Shown here: piece by piece, positions 44,888 through 55,900 of the stretch
How the letters are laid out: the number at the start of each line of letters is the position of its first letter
Position numbering within the stretch: position 1 is the stretch's first letter
NCBI GenBank assembly: GCA_002077065.1
Contig: NAJO01000022.1
Coordinates: 62,001-126,000, forward strand
Origin: Cryoendolithus antarcticus
Lineage: Eukaryota; Ascomycota; Dothideomycetes; Cladosporiales; Cladosporiaceae
Reading direction: 5' to 3'
DNA: 64,000 bases
Made by a program: the position numbers and the translations under genes
The notes under the pieces: model-generated
Database searches by the model: none
Seen by the model: the letters and a program-made list of their open reading frames with translations, nothing else
Told to the model about the DNA's origin: nothing

Positions 44888-47800
44888 CTACGCCATCTCC
44901 GCCTTCGCCATCTTGAAAGGCTCACCTAGACCTTCCACCTTCTCCACCTCTCCCATCCCCTTCACGGCACCATAAGCTGCAATCTCGCGCGAAAATTGCT
45001 TCCCCGTCTCGCCACTACCCTTCCCAGCATCTGCCCTGATCTCTCTGAAATTCTGCTCGCCCACCGGGCGTCCAGCTTTCCCTTCACCCTGATGCAGCTG
45101 AACGACAAAGCTCAGACCTTGTTTGCCCTTCACTTCCTTGAGGATCTCGATGACATCGCCGGTGTAGATCCGCCCGTAGTAGTACGTCCCATCTGGTTCA
45201 GGTCTATGAAGCGGGATTCCATTGACGCGGAGACCTGTGCGGGATTCGGTGGAAAGCATACAGTGCAGATTGGGGAGTTTAGTCCAGGCATCTGAGTCTG
45301 TGGAATCGGCAGGGTCGGAGAGCTTGTTGGCAGGTGTGGGAGGTGGAGCGTGCCATTTGAATATCATCGCTCGCTTTGCTACACGCACGTCTTCGCGATG
45401 CGGATAAACGTGAGTGTTATTCAGGGCGCGACCCCAGTGCGCTTCCTGTGTTGTGAGGATCAGAGGCTCGGTGTAGAAGCTGCCGGGGAGGGGAATGAGC
45501 TTTCCGAGCCGCGGAGGCGGTTTGCGGAACTGTGATTGGGGGATCGGAGGCGAAGTATCTTGGTCGACGTCTTCTTGGGTTGTCTCGGAACTTGCAGAGG
45601 GATCTTCAAGGTAGCCGATCTGGTCTGGTTTCACATCTTCGGTCTTGACTTTGTCCAGAGACTTCGAGGAGACAAGATAGCGAGGTTGGACTAAGAAGTC
45701 GTGCCCGCTAGCCCGTGATGCGTACTCGAGATTGTGCGTGTTGGGATCACTGGAGTCGTAGAATATCGAGGGCGGGAACTCCATCTGGATCTGTCGGCTG
45801 AACACTCTTTGAGATGTAGGTCTAGGAGGACTAAAGGCTTTGGGCTGTGCTGGCCTCGGTGTGATTTCGTTTGGCGTGAGCTGCTCGATCTCCTGGACAG
45901 GCGTCGTAGGCTCGTTGACTTCGCCACCAGGTGAGCTTCCGGAGTGGTTTGGCGAGTCCATGTGCAGATCACGGACCATGGATTCTGCACCCATAAGGCT
46001 AGCTGAAGCGACTGCTCCATTCTCTTGGGGTTGATGAACGCTGCGATTAGAACCGCCCGAGCTAGAGCTCCGGCTGTCCATGGAGTCTAACGCTGGATGT
46101 TGCCGATTGCCGAACACGCTGGAGCTGTCAAGTGCAGACTGGCTGATCTCACCGAATAGTTTTGGTTGCGCCGGCAGTGCAGAAGCGGCTGCAGCAGGCG
46201 CTGCTTGGTTTACGATGGGTATGTGATCGAACAGGACCTCCGGACTAGAGCCAATGAGAGAGCCCTCTCGATCACGGTACGCAAAAGCTGCCGACTTGAA
46301 ACGCTTCGACTGCCTCGGATCGAAAAACTGGATATCACCCGAGTGCAAGCTTACTTCGCTCGCCTGGTCATCCTCCTCTTCGCCGATACTGAGCTGCGAC
46401 ATATCTGGCTGCTCGACGAGCTCAAATTCGTGCTCTTCGTCGATGACCGCAAGGCCATCAGCGAAGTCCGACGCACCCTCTAAGACAATGCGCTCGTTAC
46501 CAAACCAAGGATGACTCAAACAGTATGCTGGCGTAGGCCGCACCGCAGGGTCTGTGTTGAGCATCTCCATCAGTAAGGCAACAGCATAATCCGACACCCC
46601 TTGCTTCGTCAAGTCGGTCGGGTCGAGTGGCGTCATCATGATCTTGTCGAACATGCCTTTGCCGGTGTTATCGGCAACGCCTTCGAACGGAGGTTTGACG
46701 CAGAGCGAAAACCACAGCACTGCTCCGTAAGACCAGATGTCGACTGACTGACTGTAGCTATGAAACTTATTGGTTGGTGCGTTGCGATTCCAGTGCGGTC
46801 GCTTCTTGTTGCTCGCGACATGTGCATCGTAGTGTGGAAAGACCTCGGGAGCGCAGTACAGTAGCGTGCCGCAGAAGGTCTTCAGGAAAGTGTCTTCGTT
46901 GTCTTTGACGATCTTCGACAGGCCAAAGTCGGAGAGCTTGATGGTAAAACTATCTGGATCGAGGTCGGCAATCAGTATGTTGTCAGGCTTGATGTCGCGA
47001 TGAGTGATCTTCTTCTTATGAAGATAGTCCAGCGCATCGAAGACCTGAGCCGACATCTTTCTACCCAGGTCCTCAGGTATAGGCTCCGGTGGGCCAGGAT
47101 TGCGATGAAGGAATTGCTGAAGATCGCCACATGAGACGAATTCCATGATGATATAGAGGTGATGTCCCACGTCTTGATACTCCACGTACTGCACAACGTT
47201 CTCGTGCTGTATTGCCTTCATGATTTGCATTTCGTTGTTGACCTTACGATCAAGCACGCCATTCTTCATGAAACGACGCTTCTCAAGCTCCTTGGCTGCG
47301 TAGAGCTGGCCGTCGTTCTTGGTGGCAATTTGGTAGACTGTGGCAAAGGCACCCTTACCGATCTGACCGACGACGTTGTACTTCTCGCCGCCACTCCAGT
47401 GCATACCGAAGTGCTTGTTCGTTAGTCCCATCTTCTGCGGTCCGGCATGGTGTGTCTCATTAGCAGGCCGCAGTCGCCGTGCGACGTCGTTGGGCGCGGC
47501 CTCTTGTGCCCTCGCAACCGCAAGTGCCATGTTGTGGACGTAGGCAATAAGCTTAGACTGGTGCTCTTGCTCGTGACCTTCCCTGTTCGGTATGCGGACG
47601 ATAAACTTGACCACTTCCTCTGCCTTCGGCGAAAGGATCTGAATGATAGAGCCGGGAGTGAGCATTCGCGTCTGCGCCCGAGCCTGATCCTTGCTGCGGA
47701 GGACCACGTCGTCTACGACAGTACCGTTTGTAGACAGATCCTCGAGCATCAGGGATCCCGACTCGTTGATAAAGATCCGGAAGTGGACATTGCTGACTCG

Positions 47801-48181
47801 CTTGATCGTATCCGTATCGACCACAATATCACAGACCGTAGCGTTTCGCCCGAACACAAATCCCATGTGCGGCCTCACGACTTTGGCTGAGAAGCGCAGT
47901 GCAAGATCCATCGCCTGCGCTGCGCTGTCACTCCCCAGTATGAACGTCTCTTGCTCCTCCAGCACGCTCTGGGTGACTCCATCGTCATAGTCGTCGAAGC
48001 TGCGCGTCTGCAACACATTCTGCGGGCATCGGAGTGCAGTATGCGCTACGATCTTGAAAGCTGCCGGAGAACACGGATGGAGGATGCAGAGGAGATCCGA
48101 GACATCCTCGTGGGTCAGCCCAGAGTTTGTGAGACCTTGACGGCGCGGGTCTTGCGTTGGCTGTGTGGCTTCATCGTCCAT
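44888..48181 (-). CDS. FHA-kinase-FHA Ser/Thr protein kinase, Rad53/Chk2-like
   Basis: A single-exon minus-strand protein of 1097 residues from the ATG at 48181; the longer frame to 48292 lacks an ATG. An FHA domain lies at about 105-195 (MGFVFGRNATVCDIVV; VSNVHFRI; DLSTNGTVVDD). The kinase domain spans about 268-570: glycine loop GQIGKGAFATVY, lysine in YAAKELEK, catalytic HRDIKPDN, DFGLS, and CAPEVF. A region rich in Ser/Pro, about 300 residues, follows. A second, divergent FHA lies at about 900-1045 (AHWGRALNNTHVYP, NLHCMLS, TGLRVNGIPL). The FHA-kinase-FHA order is that of yeast Rad53, the DNA-damage checkpoint kinase. FHA domains bind phosphothreonine. The second FHA lacks the usual GRS and may not bind. 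Orthology to Rad53 versus a paralogous fungal CAMK is unsettled. Confidence 0.85.
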   Translation of the reverse strand: MDDEATQPTQDPRRQGLTNSGLTHEDVSDLLCILHPCSPAAFKIVAHTALRCPQNVLQTRSFDDYDDGVTQSVLEEQETFILGSDSAAQAMDLALRFSAKVVRPHMGFVFGRNATVCDIVVDTDTIKRVSNVHFRIFINESGSLMLEDLSTNGTVVDDVVLRSKDQARAQTRMLTPGSIIQILSPKAEEVVKFIVRIPNREGHEQEHQSKLIAYVHNMALAVARAQEAAPNDVARRLRPANETHHAGPQKMGLTNKHFGMHWSGGEKYNVVGQIGKGAFATVYQIATKNDGQLYAAKELEKRRFMKNGVLDRKVNNEMQIMKAIQHENVVQYVEYQDVGHHLYIIMEFVSCGDLQQFLHRNPGPPEPIPEDLGRKMSAQVFDALDYLHKKKITHRDIKPDNILIADLDPDSFTIKLSDFGLSKIVKDNEDTFLKTFCGTLLYCAPEVFPHYDAHVASNKKRPHWNRNAPTNKFHSYSQSVDIWSYGAVLWFSLCVKPPFEGVADNTGKGMFDKIMMTPLDPTDLTKQGVSDYAVALLMEMLNTDPAVRPTPAYCLSHPWFGNERIVLEGASDFADGLAVIDEEHEFELVEQPDMSQLSIGEEEDDQASEVSLHSGDIQFFDPRQSKRFKSAAFAYRDREGSLIGSSPEVLFDHIPIVNQAAPAAAASALPAQPKLFGEISQSALDSSSVFGNRQHPALDSMDSRSSSSGGSNRSVHQPQENGAVASASLMGAESMVRDLHMDSPNHSGSSPGGEVNEPTTPVQEIEQLTPNEITPRPAQPKAFSPPRPTSQRVFSRQIQMEFPPSIFYDSSDPNTHNLEYASRASGHDFLVQPRYLVSSKSLDKVKTEDVKPDQIGYLEDPSASSETTQEDVDQDTSPPIPQSQFRKPPPRLGKLIPLPGSFYTEPLILTTQEAHWGRALNNTHVYPHREDVRVAKRAMIFKWHAPPPTPANKLSDPADSTDSDAWTKLPNLHCMLSTESRTGLRVNGIPLHRPEPDGTYYYGRIYTGDVIEILKEVKGKQGLSFVVQLHQGEGKAGRPVGEQNFREIRADAGKGSGETGKQFSREIAAYGAVKGMGEVEKVEGLGEPFKMAKAEMA

Positions 48182-49308
48182 TGCAGCCAGTATTCCACTT
48201 CTCGGAGGGCCTGAGGATGGATGGAAGATTGTGAGATGTCTCGGTGGCGTGCATGCGGGACGCCTTGTCCAGACAACTGGTGCCTTCGTCACACAATGTT
48301 ACCCGTATGTCATGTGAAACAGCCGTTGCATGTGCCAGAACACCAGTACAAGTGGGCCACCCGAATTATCCCTTTTCTAATGCATTCAACAAGTGTCCCA
48401 TTCCACAGGACCAGCACTATCCGTGGACTCCAGATTCTGATCGATGCGCCTTTCCCAAGTCGCTGCTCGTTGGCCTTCCTCGCCTCTAAGCCAACAGGGC
48501 CTCACACCCAAGGGACACTGGGGAGGGTGAGGATGATCTCGGTGGAGGACTGGGGTGGGTTCACGGGGCTTTGTATAGCGACACGCTCGTGCAAAGACTC
48601 CGTATCGACCAGCGACGCGCACTCTTCACTTCAACACCGTGACATCGACCACGTCCTCGTCGCCAGAGGAACATTGCGGTCCAAAGTTCAGAGTTCGCTG
48701 AGTCAGGTAGTCGGCGCCAAGCAATTCTGCCTGCGCTCTGGCCGCCAATCGAACGCGTCGAAGCAAAGGCAATCGCAACACATCTCTGCGAAGAGACTAA
48801 CTCCTCGATTGAACGGCGACGACTCTCTGACTGGGATACGCCATCAAGGCGCCGACTCAGTCACTATTACGTTCATCCGTGGGCCCCTCGCTGCGGTAAT
48901 GGGGACATCAAGTCAAATACGTTCCAATGAAGGGACACTCACGCAGACTATGCCGACGTGGAGGCATTGTAAGACGTGCACGCAGGATCACCCTGCAGCC
49001 GCCAGGGAACAGTTGACTTTGCGTGAGCCGAGATCGCTCGAATGAGTTAAAGGACCATACTCAGTGCACATGGTACCCAATTGATCGGACTTGTGGCGTC
49101 ATTTGTAGCTAGTATGCCCGGCATGATACCTACGCATCACTATTCGTGAGCGCCCGATGTAATCCCGCCGCGCAGTGCTGACCAGTCACCTTTACAGGGA
49201 GCCCATGTATCCTCATTTCATTGTATGCGTTACACCCTGCCATGACCGTCATCTCGTCGCTTCATTGAAGTCGCTACATCCGTCGCAGCGACCGCAGCCA
49301 AAGTGTTT
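48182..49308. other. Intergenic with one long uncharacterised frame
   Basis: 1.1 kb between two minus-strand genes. A 274-codon ATG-started frame on the plus strand (48221-49045) occupies most of it. It is Cys/His/Arg-rich with no domain, so it is listed only as a finding. Otherwise this holds the kinase promoter. Confidence 0.4.
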
Positions 49309-50928
49309 TTACCTCAGCCCCAGAACTCGGCTCAGCCGCTTGATGCCCTTACCCTCAACTTTTGCACTTGCCCGGCTCTCTCGGCCGCCGGCCATTTCCT
49401 CCAGCTCCCCCTCGATCTCCCAGGGCATCACCTCACTCATTCTGACCACACCGCCTAGGCCCAAGCGTTGCTTCGGGGGCATGTGCCATTGTGCAGACAT
49501 CACACTCGGTACTGTCGAAGGCGCTATTGAGGGTGCAATAATAGACGGGGCAATGATGGATGGAGCAACAGTGGAAGCGCCACCGCTGGAGCTTGCAGAA
49601 GAGGTAGTGGGCGGCCGGAAAGTAGTGCCAGCTGGGTATGTAGATTGGAGAATGTCCGAGGATACAGCAGTGGACGGACGTGTCATGTCACTCGGTGCGT
49701 ACAGTGGTGTGGCGGGAAGCTCTGCAATCGGGGTCGGTGATGGCGATCGGGGTGCAGAGTGTTGTGAGAAGCGATGATATGGTCTCGAGGAGTCTGTCGT
49801 TGGCGAGAGTGGTGTGGGTGGAGCGGCGTTCTGTAAGGGCCAATTGCGAATCGAGCCTGCTCTGGACCCAGTCCCCGGTGTATGTATCTTCAGCCGCGGA
49901 TGTGGAGTATACAAGGAGTCGTTGTCCGTATCACTGTACCAGAATGTAGCGTTCCCATCGCAAGTCATAGCATGAGGTTGTAGATCCAGCGCAGAGTCTA
50001 GTCTCCCATCATGGGCAGGCGGTGTCAATGGTGAAGGCTCTGCTGAGGTGCTGAGGTACAGTGCCGCTCCGAGGTCTTCCAACTCAGGCAAATCGGGAAG
50101 ATCAAGGTCTGAGCCGCGTATCACCTCCTGCACCTCTGGCGGCTCGGGCGTTGGTGGGTGAAGAAATGTATGCACGCCATTCTTCGTCGTCTGATCTCGC
50201 AGCGCGGGATGTACAGCCGTCAATGGACTCCTAGGTTGCGCCATGCCTCTCGAGTTATCGACCATGTTTTGAACGGAGGCATTGCGAGACCTTGGTGGCG
50301 TGCCCAGTGACGATGGCCTAGACGATAATGACCCAAAAGGGCGCCGCGTAGACTGTGAACCATCGGAAGAGGTATTGTTACTTCGATACGACGATCTCTT
50401 AGTCGCCATTGTGTGTTGTGAAAAGGTCGACTCGACTTTGCTGCTTCGCTTCCGCTGAGTTGCCATCTTATCTGCTGGCTCGGGCAGGCCATCCCACTTG
50501 CTGTTCACCTTGGGAACATAGTCTGGCAGCTTCTGAGTTGATACTCCGCTACGTGTGCTGGGAGGCTTCGTCCCCGCCTTGACGGCTGTTGCCTTCTTCT
50601 GTTGCTCAGCATACTGCTGCAGTGCAAGTGTTGAGGGCTCTTTCAAGGTGAGAAACCCTAGTACGCCGCTCTTTCTCTTTGCCGGCGACTGTTTACTGCT
50701 AGAGAATGCTGATTGTGTGGTTGAGATGCTGGCATTCCTTGTTCGTTGTCCCGATGCACGAGACTCGTCGGTTCGTGCAGTTCGTGGGCGTGATGTCGTT
50801 GATTCGCCAGTCGAAGGTCGACTGTCGGACGCATTGATGTTGCGGATCCGAGTTGCATTCGAAGATGGTGCGTCGTTGCCAGCCAGCTTTGGCACACGTG
50901 CTGTTGTCGACGTAAGATCGACAGACAT
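49309..50928 (-). CDS. Ser/Pro-rich protein, probably disordered
   Basis: A single-exon protein of 539 residues from the ATG at 50928. I do not recognise a named family. Two short segments are less random than the rest and look conserved: KRKSGVLGFLTLKEPSTLAL (about 87-106) and VPKVNSKWDGLPEPADK (about 140-156). The rest is Ser/Pro/Thr/Arg-rich with many proline-directed sites (SPTPIAELP, TPPRSRNAS). A degenerate tandem repeat, APSIIAPSIIAPSIAPSTVPS in four units, lies at about 457-477, near the end. The C-terminal 60 residues are more ordered, with RLGLGGVVRMSEVMPWEIE and a basic end SRVLGLR. A regulatory or scaffold role is possible, but nothing shows it. Confidence 0.65.
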   Translation of the reverse strand: MSVDLTSTTARVPKLAGNDAPSSNATRIRNINASDSRPSTGESTTSRPRTARTDESRASGQRTRNASISTTQSAFSSSKQSPAKRKSGVLGFLTLKEPSTLALQQYAEQQKKATAVKAGTKPPSTRSGVSTQKLPDYVPKVNSKWDGLPEPADKMATQRKRSSKVESTFSQHTMATKRSSYRSNNTSSDGSQSTRRPFGSLSSRPSSLGTPPRSRNASVQNMVDNSRGMAQPRSPLTAVHPALRDQTTKNGVHTFLHPPTPEPPEVQEVIRGSDLDLPDLPELEDLGAALYLSTSAEPSPLTPPAHDGRLDSALDLQPHAMTCDGNATFWYSDTDNDSLYTPHPRLKIHTPGTGSRAGSIRNWPLQNAAPPTPLSPTTDSSRPYHRFSQHSAPRSPSPTPIAELPATPLYAPSDMTRPSTAVSSDILQSTYPAGTTFRPPTTSSASSSGGASTVAPSIIAPSIIAPSIAPSTVPSVMSAQWHMPPKQRLGLGGVVRMSEVMPWEIEGELEEMAGGRESRASAKVEGKGIKRLSRVLGLR

Positions 50929-51965
50929 CACGCTGATCAGTCAGGTGGATCAGCCGAGCCCTGTGGTGATCCCGATCCTTCCAAGATTATCGATAGTGCT
51001 CACGAAGTGATTGACGTGTAAAGCAAGAGTCCAATGATGTCCGTCGGATGCTCTGATGACCAACGCCTCGCACCAAGCAATGTAAGACACCAGAGTCAAC
51101 AGCTCCCAAGTCCAAGAATCGATCTCTCGGTGCGAATCCCACGTGCCCAACACGTGTCGACGAGCGGGGAGGCTTGAACTTAGTCCGATGCAGTGGAGTC
51201 TTCAGGCTCAATCCGAGGCGCCGCCATTGCTCGCCTCGAAGCCGCAACCGTCGAGATGCATCGCCGTGAAAACCTCTCGCCCAGTCGGCGGCCTGTAAAT
51301 CAACTTTTCGCTGCATGTGTGGCTTGCATGCGGTCGCGCTCTCCGAACCGTTGACGCCCGTGATCCGGATGCACGATCTCCACATAGCAGCCAGATGTGC
51401 GTCCCGCCATGGCAGGTCTAGCGGCGAGCCCAAGGATCTCGCGTGGAGCGGATAGCAGCTTCTGGAACAGTGTTCTGCCGACAGTAGAACAATCCAGGTG
51501 AACGTGATGTGTACATACTGTAGCTACGTCAGACACAGCGGCCCTGGTAACCGTTTAGCAGTGTCGCAGCATCGCGAAGCCTCGGCGGGTTTCAGCCAAA
51601 GTTTAGAAGGGCGGAATATTGGGGAGCACGGCCGTCATCCTTGCAGCAATCTGCACGGGCCGAAGGTCGAGACTCGGGTATCTTCGCCTGCTCATGATTT
51701 TCTTATGAGGCGCAGGAAAACTTCGGAAATGATTGGGAACATGGAGATGTGAGGTCGACAAAACCATCTTGCTGCATCGGGATGCCTTGTGTACCTGCAA
51801 CGCGAGCCGAACCAGTTCGCTGCAGTGCAACATAGATGTATCATATTCCCGAGTCGAGAGCGTTCTATTGCTAAATGCATAATCTCGTGGCTCCAACCTG
51901 ATGCAATCGATTCGCACTCAAACGTTCTCATGATTCATGCTCTTCAAGCCTGGACGTCGTTACAC
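50929..51965. other. Gene-free stretch before the P450 3' end
   Basis: About 1 kb between two minus-strand genes. Open frames up to 148 codons on the minus strand lack any domain character. No gene is supported. Confidence 0.45.
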
Positions 51966-53874
51966 CTACTCCACCTCTTTCCTGAACCTCACTCTCGTCC
52001 CATCAGCGGGCCACATTGTCAGCCCAATGCCTTTCTTCATCTTCTTCATTTCCTCCCGATCGACGGGCTCCAAGCCAGCGAACTCCCAACACAACCTCAC
52101 AAGCAGATAACCAGCCTCCGTGAGCGCGAATTGCTGTCCGATACAGATCCTGGGGCCCCCGAGGAAGGGTAACCATTGCCAAGCTGGGATTCTTTGTTCC
52201 CAGCGCTCTGGCTTAAACTCCAGAGCATCTTCACCATATAGATCTTTGCGACGTTGCATCAGGTAGACGCTGAAGACGATCGTCTGACCCTTCTGGACGG
52301 CAACGGGAGACTTCCCATCTGGTCCTCCGCCTGTGGCGAGCGTAGAGTCGCGGGCTACACACCGGGAGTTGATTGGTACCGTCGGATGCAGACGAAGTGC
52401 TTCCTGCAGCACGTGCTGAAGGTAGCGACACCCCTTGATTTGCGAGAAGGTAGGCTGTGTGCCCTTGGGAAAGTCTCGTAGCACGATATCGCGGAGCTTC
52501 GCATAGATCTCTGGATGTATAGCGAGTTCTGCTACAGTCCAGGCTAGGAGTGAAGCAGTGGTGTCGCGGCCGGCGGCGAGGATGGCTAGCGTCTGTCCAG
52601 ACAACTCCTCACGATCCTTCGTTTGCGTCACTAGTGAGGCGAGTAGACTGTTCTTCTTCTCGTCACCTAGCTTACCCTCGGCTGCAAGATCGAGAGCTTT
52701 GACCACGAAGCTATCGGTAAACTTCCAGATGCGCTTGAGGGCCTTGCGGAACTTGAAGCTATCAGCAACCCAGTAGAAGGACTGCAGGCGCAGGCGCATT
52801 ATAGTTGTGTCATTGGCCACCTGCATCGCTTCCACAAACTCGCGCGAGCCTGGCACATTCGTGGGCCATGGCTCACCACGTTTCGCACGGATCGCAGCCC
52901 GCTGGGATTCGACTGACTCACCAAAGAGGAAGTCAGTGGCTGTATCTATCGTGAAATTGTACAGCAGCTGCAGCATTGGTGTCTCAGCGGTCCAGCCAGT
53001 CGAGTCGATGGGCCCGATGGCTTCGAAGAGAGCATCACACGCGCGGTCGGTACTCTGCAAGTCGTTGATGTTTTCCCGATTGAAGTGCGGGCGAAAGAGG
53101 CTGCGAGAGTGCTCCCAGAAGCTAGTCTTGTCAGCTGGTATTAATGCAAGCAGCATACGCTCGCGAACTTACGCTCCATCGCTCGTGAAGATTGACTTTC
53201 CCAATAGTGGGTAGAAGATGTTCGCGCGTAGCTACGGATCATCAGATATCAGTCAATGCCTTGGCTACATCGGTGACTGCGTGGTAGTACCTTGCCTGTC
53301 TCGAAGTCCTACGTAGTCACAAGTCAGCTCTTCTATACACTCTTGAAGGCTAGATCTGGGCCGTCTCACATTGAACCTTGTTGCAAACATGTGTTGCAGG
53401 TTGGCAGGCTCATCTATAGACCCATCAGCATCTTGTCCGGTTCGCCATCGCGCACGTCGCCCACTTACTAGTCGACACCAACACAGAGCCATCGAAGACC
53501 TCGAGTCCCAATCAGTAAAGCACGGCATTCGAGGTCTGGAATTGAACTTTACAGTCTTCTTTACGGTATGATGATCTTTGAAGTCTTCCGCGATGATGTC
53601 GTCTATGATGTCCTCGCCGGTCGTTTTCATCGCACTGCAAGTCATCAGTCGCGGCGCTTTTCATCGACATGTCCGATCATGCTCACAAGATGCGCCTCAA
53701 GGTCGCAATGCCGTATGGGAAGGGCCCAGAGACATCTGGCGCATCCAGACAGCCATTTTGCTTCGCGAATTGCTTGAAGCGGTAGCTTGTGATGATCTTG
53801 TTGACAAGTAGATAGGTGAACACAGCATTGAAAGCGAGTAGGAACCCATAGGTGGTGGTAGAAAAGGTTACCAT
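51966..53874 (-). CDS. Cytochrome P450, CYP52-like (fatty acid/alkane hydroxylase)
   Basis: Seven minus-strand exons (53874-53687, 53634-53553, 53499-53469, 53413-53370, 53308-53291, 53231-53173, 53121-51966) give 525 residues, the usual length. The six introns are 51-61 nt where measured, and every junction is in frame; exon 5 is an 18-nt microexon (DFETGK). Residues about 8-28 form the membrane anchor (YGFLLAFNAVFTYLLVNKII). Motifs in order: ANLQHMFATRFN, IFTSDGAFWEHSRSLFRPHF, I-helix AAGRDTTAS, K-helix EALR, PERW, and heme loop FLGGPRICIGQQ with the cysteine ligand. AGRDTT and the FWEHSR segment are typical of CYP52, which omega-hydroxylates fatty acids or alkanes at the ER. The family level is a judgement; CYP539/CYP584-type relatives are similar. 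Confidence 0.88.
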
Positions 53875-54486
53875 GACTGCGTAGATTCCTCAAAGTCGGA
53901 ATCTACAAGCAAGCGCCCAGGAGAATATCTTGCACTACTTTCATCAACTACGTGATGAGAACGGGCAGAGTGTAGTTGGTCTTGAAGTGCAATCAGCAGT
54001 TGATAACAGCAGGCCACCGCTCCTACAGCGGCAGCGGCTGAGAGACCAGGATCTAGAGCGGATGTGGCTACGAACGCGAGATCAGGCGGTCATGGGGGCT
54101 ATGCTGTGATACCTGTCTGTAGCATGAACACCATGAGATCTATATGATATGGTCGGATCGAGGACTGGGAGGTATAGTGCACCAAGGCAAGCTACATCAG
54201 CCTTGCGAAGGAGTGAAAGTCCAGTGCCAATGAGAGACACGAGACGTTGCGCCACTACTGTGTACGGCCGTGATAAATGCGATGCCGAGGCGACATGATA
54301 CACAGGATTCCTCGCGTGATATGTGTCGTCGCGACCACGGTAGGGAGCATGGTCTCTAGGTCGGTATCATGGCCAAGAAGGCACATTGAGGTACGGTAGG
54401 ATTGACAGACTTGATTATTTACTAGAAGGGTATCATATATGCAACGCTCCAACTTCACTCGCTTTGGGCTGCTAAAATTCCGCTCA
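53875..54486. other. Promoter region of the P450 gene
   Basis: 612 nt between two minus-strand genes with no supported gene. No oleate-response-like element was recognised with confidence. Confidence 0.4.
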
Positions 54487-55552
54487 TCACTTCAACTTGG
54501 CCTTTAAGCGGGACGATGATGGTTCCCAGCTCTGGCCTTGCTCAAGCTTCTTCCTCAGTCCCTCAAGTCGCTGCCCCTTCTCCACCCAACGATGTTCCAA
54601 CCATCTTGCGAGCTCTTCGTTCGTCTGTGGCAACGTGCTCAGCTCATGTCGTTCGACGTGGACATAGAAAGTCCAATCTCTCCCCATCTTAGGCGACAAC
54701 AGCGTCTGCCAGAAAGCTGGTGGTTTCTGAAAGTCCTTCCCGTGAGCATATGCAATTGTGATATCATACACAGCCTTGATATGTGGCGCCTGACGTAGCT
54801 GCTGCACGCACGCGATGAACCCTTTGGTTCGCGGGAAGAGAAGATGCTTTGGCATAACCTTGCCATGCGCTTTGGCCCAGGCTGCACCCTCGACGTGCTT
54901 CTCTAGTGTATACCTGGTGGCCTCACTGTAGGCAATAAGCCCTGTGCAATGGTCAGTCTCGTGGATGCCCATGGCTCGAGCAACTTCGCAGGAGATGGGA
55001 CATACATATAGGCCAATGCTTCCTGATAGCACCATAGAACACTCGGTCCATCTCTGCCCTGTCATGCGTCCACTCACGACTGACAAGTGGCATTCCCATA
55101 GCCCACAGACCCCAGCCCAAACCTGGCACCCATCTCAGCTGACTTTTCGCAAACCATCGACATCGTGACAGCATGCCAGAGCGAATCGCCAGCTCCTGTA
55201 TCGAGTACACGTCGGTCCGTTCGACATGATTCGAGACGACAATCGCACTTTCACCGGTAGGCAGCGGGTCGCCGTCGACTATGACTTTCGCTCCATTGCA
55301 TTCAATAAACAGCCTTTGCAAGCCTAGCCAGACAGATTCCGCGATGACTGATGCCCAGTCGTACGCTCCATCTGGCCATAGCGCTGTGAATGGCAAGAGG
55401 AGAGAAAGAGCGACATCAGCGAGCCAGAGATGTGACAGCCAACCCAGAAGGAATCCAGTGCTTCTTATTGTGAGGAGCGAATATCTGGTGAGATCGTAGA
55501 GTTGCTCAGATATAGATATGATAAGGTCGATACCGGCGCCTATCCGGAACAT
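54487..55552 (-). CDS. Lysophospholipid acyltransferase, LCLAT1/AGPAT5-like
   Basis: Two minus-strand exons (55552-55006, 54941-54487) give 333 residues; the 64-nt intron starts GTATGT, and the junction makes KHWPI|WLIAYSEATRYT. The PlsC-type fold is marked by NHVERTD (H-X4-D catalytic pair), the acyl-acceptor region WFAKSQLRWVPGLGWGLWAM, and KHLLFPRTKGF, the block III variant found in the LCLAT1/AGPAT5 and yeast Cst26 group. One or two membrane segments occur near 35-60. The C-terminus is charged and helical. It should transfer acyl chains to lysophosphatidic acid, lysocardiolipin or lysophosphatidylinositol in ER or mitochondrial membranes. The acceptor cannot be assigned. Confidence 0.87.
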
Positions 55553-55900
55553 GGTGTATGTGTTTTTGCTTGGCCAGCTGCACGGCCAGCCGTTGAGCAG
55601 GGCATGTGCCTTTGGAAAAACGCCGGAGGTGCTTCCGCGGGCCTAGACTGCGGCGCGGCTACGTGGCTGCAATGACAGAACGCTTGTGGCCGGTTACTGC
55701 CTACAGTAATAAAACCTTTATGACGACACCATGAAGCTGTAGCAAGATCATCGAAGCTTATTGTTCAATGGCTCAGCGACGCCCTCGATCAACATATATC
55801 GGTCTATATTCAAGTCTGTTCATCGTTAACATGCTGACTGTCTTACCAGCTTGCCACCTAGTCGATTGTTTCGCCTAGAGCGGGTGACACAACTCACGAG
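55553..55900. other. Divergent promoter
   Basis: 348 nt between the acyltransferase and the three-repeat gene, head to head. No gene is supported. AT-rich patches occur at 55700-55830. Confidence 0.4.

Noticed and set aside
44888..48292. Longer kinase start at 48292
   Set aside because: That codon is GTG; the first ATG in frame is at 48181, and the extra residues are Pro/Arg-rich without character.
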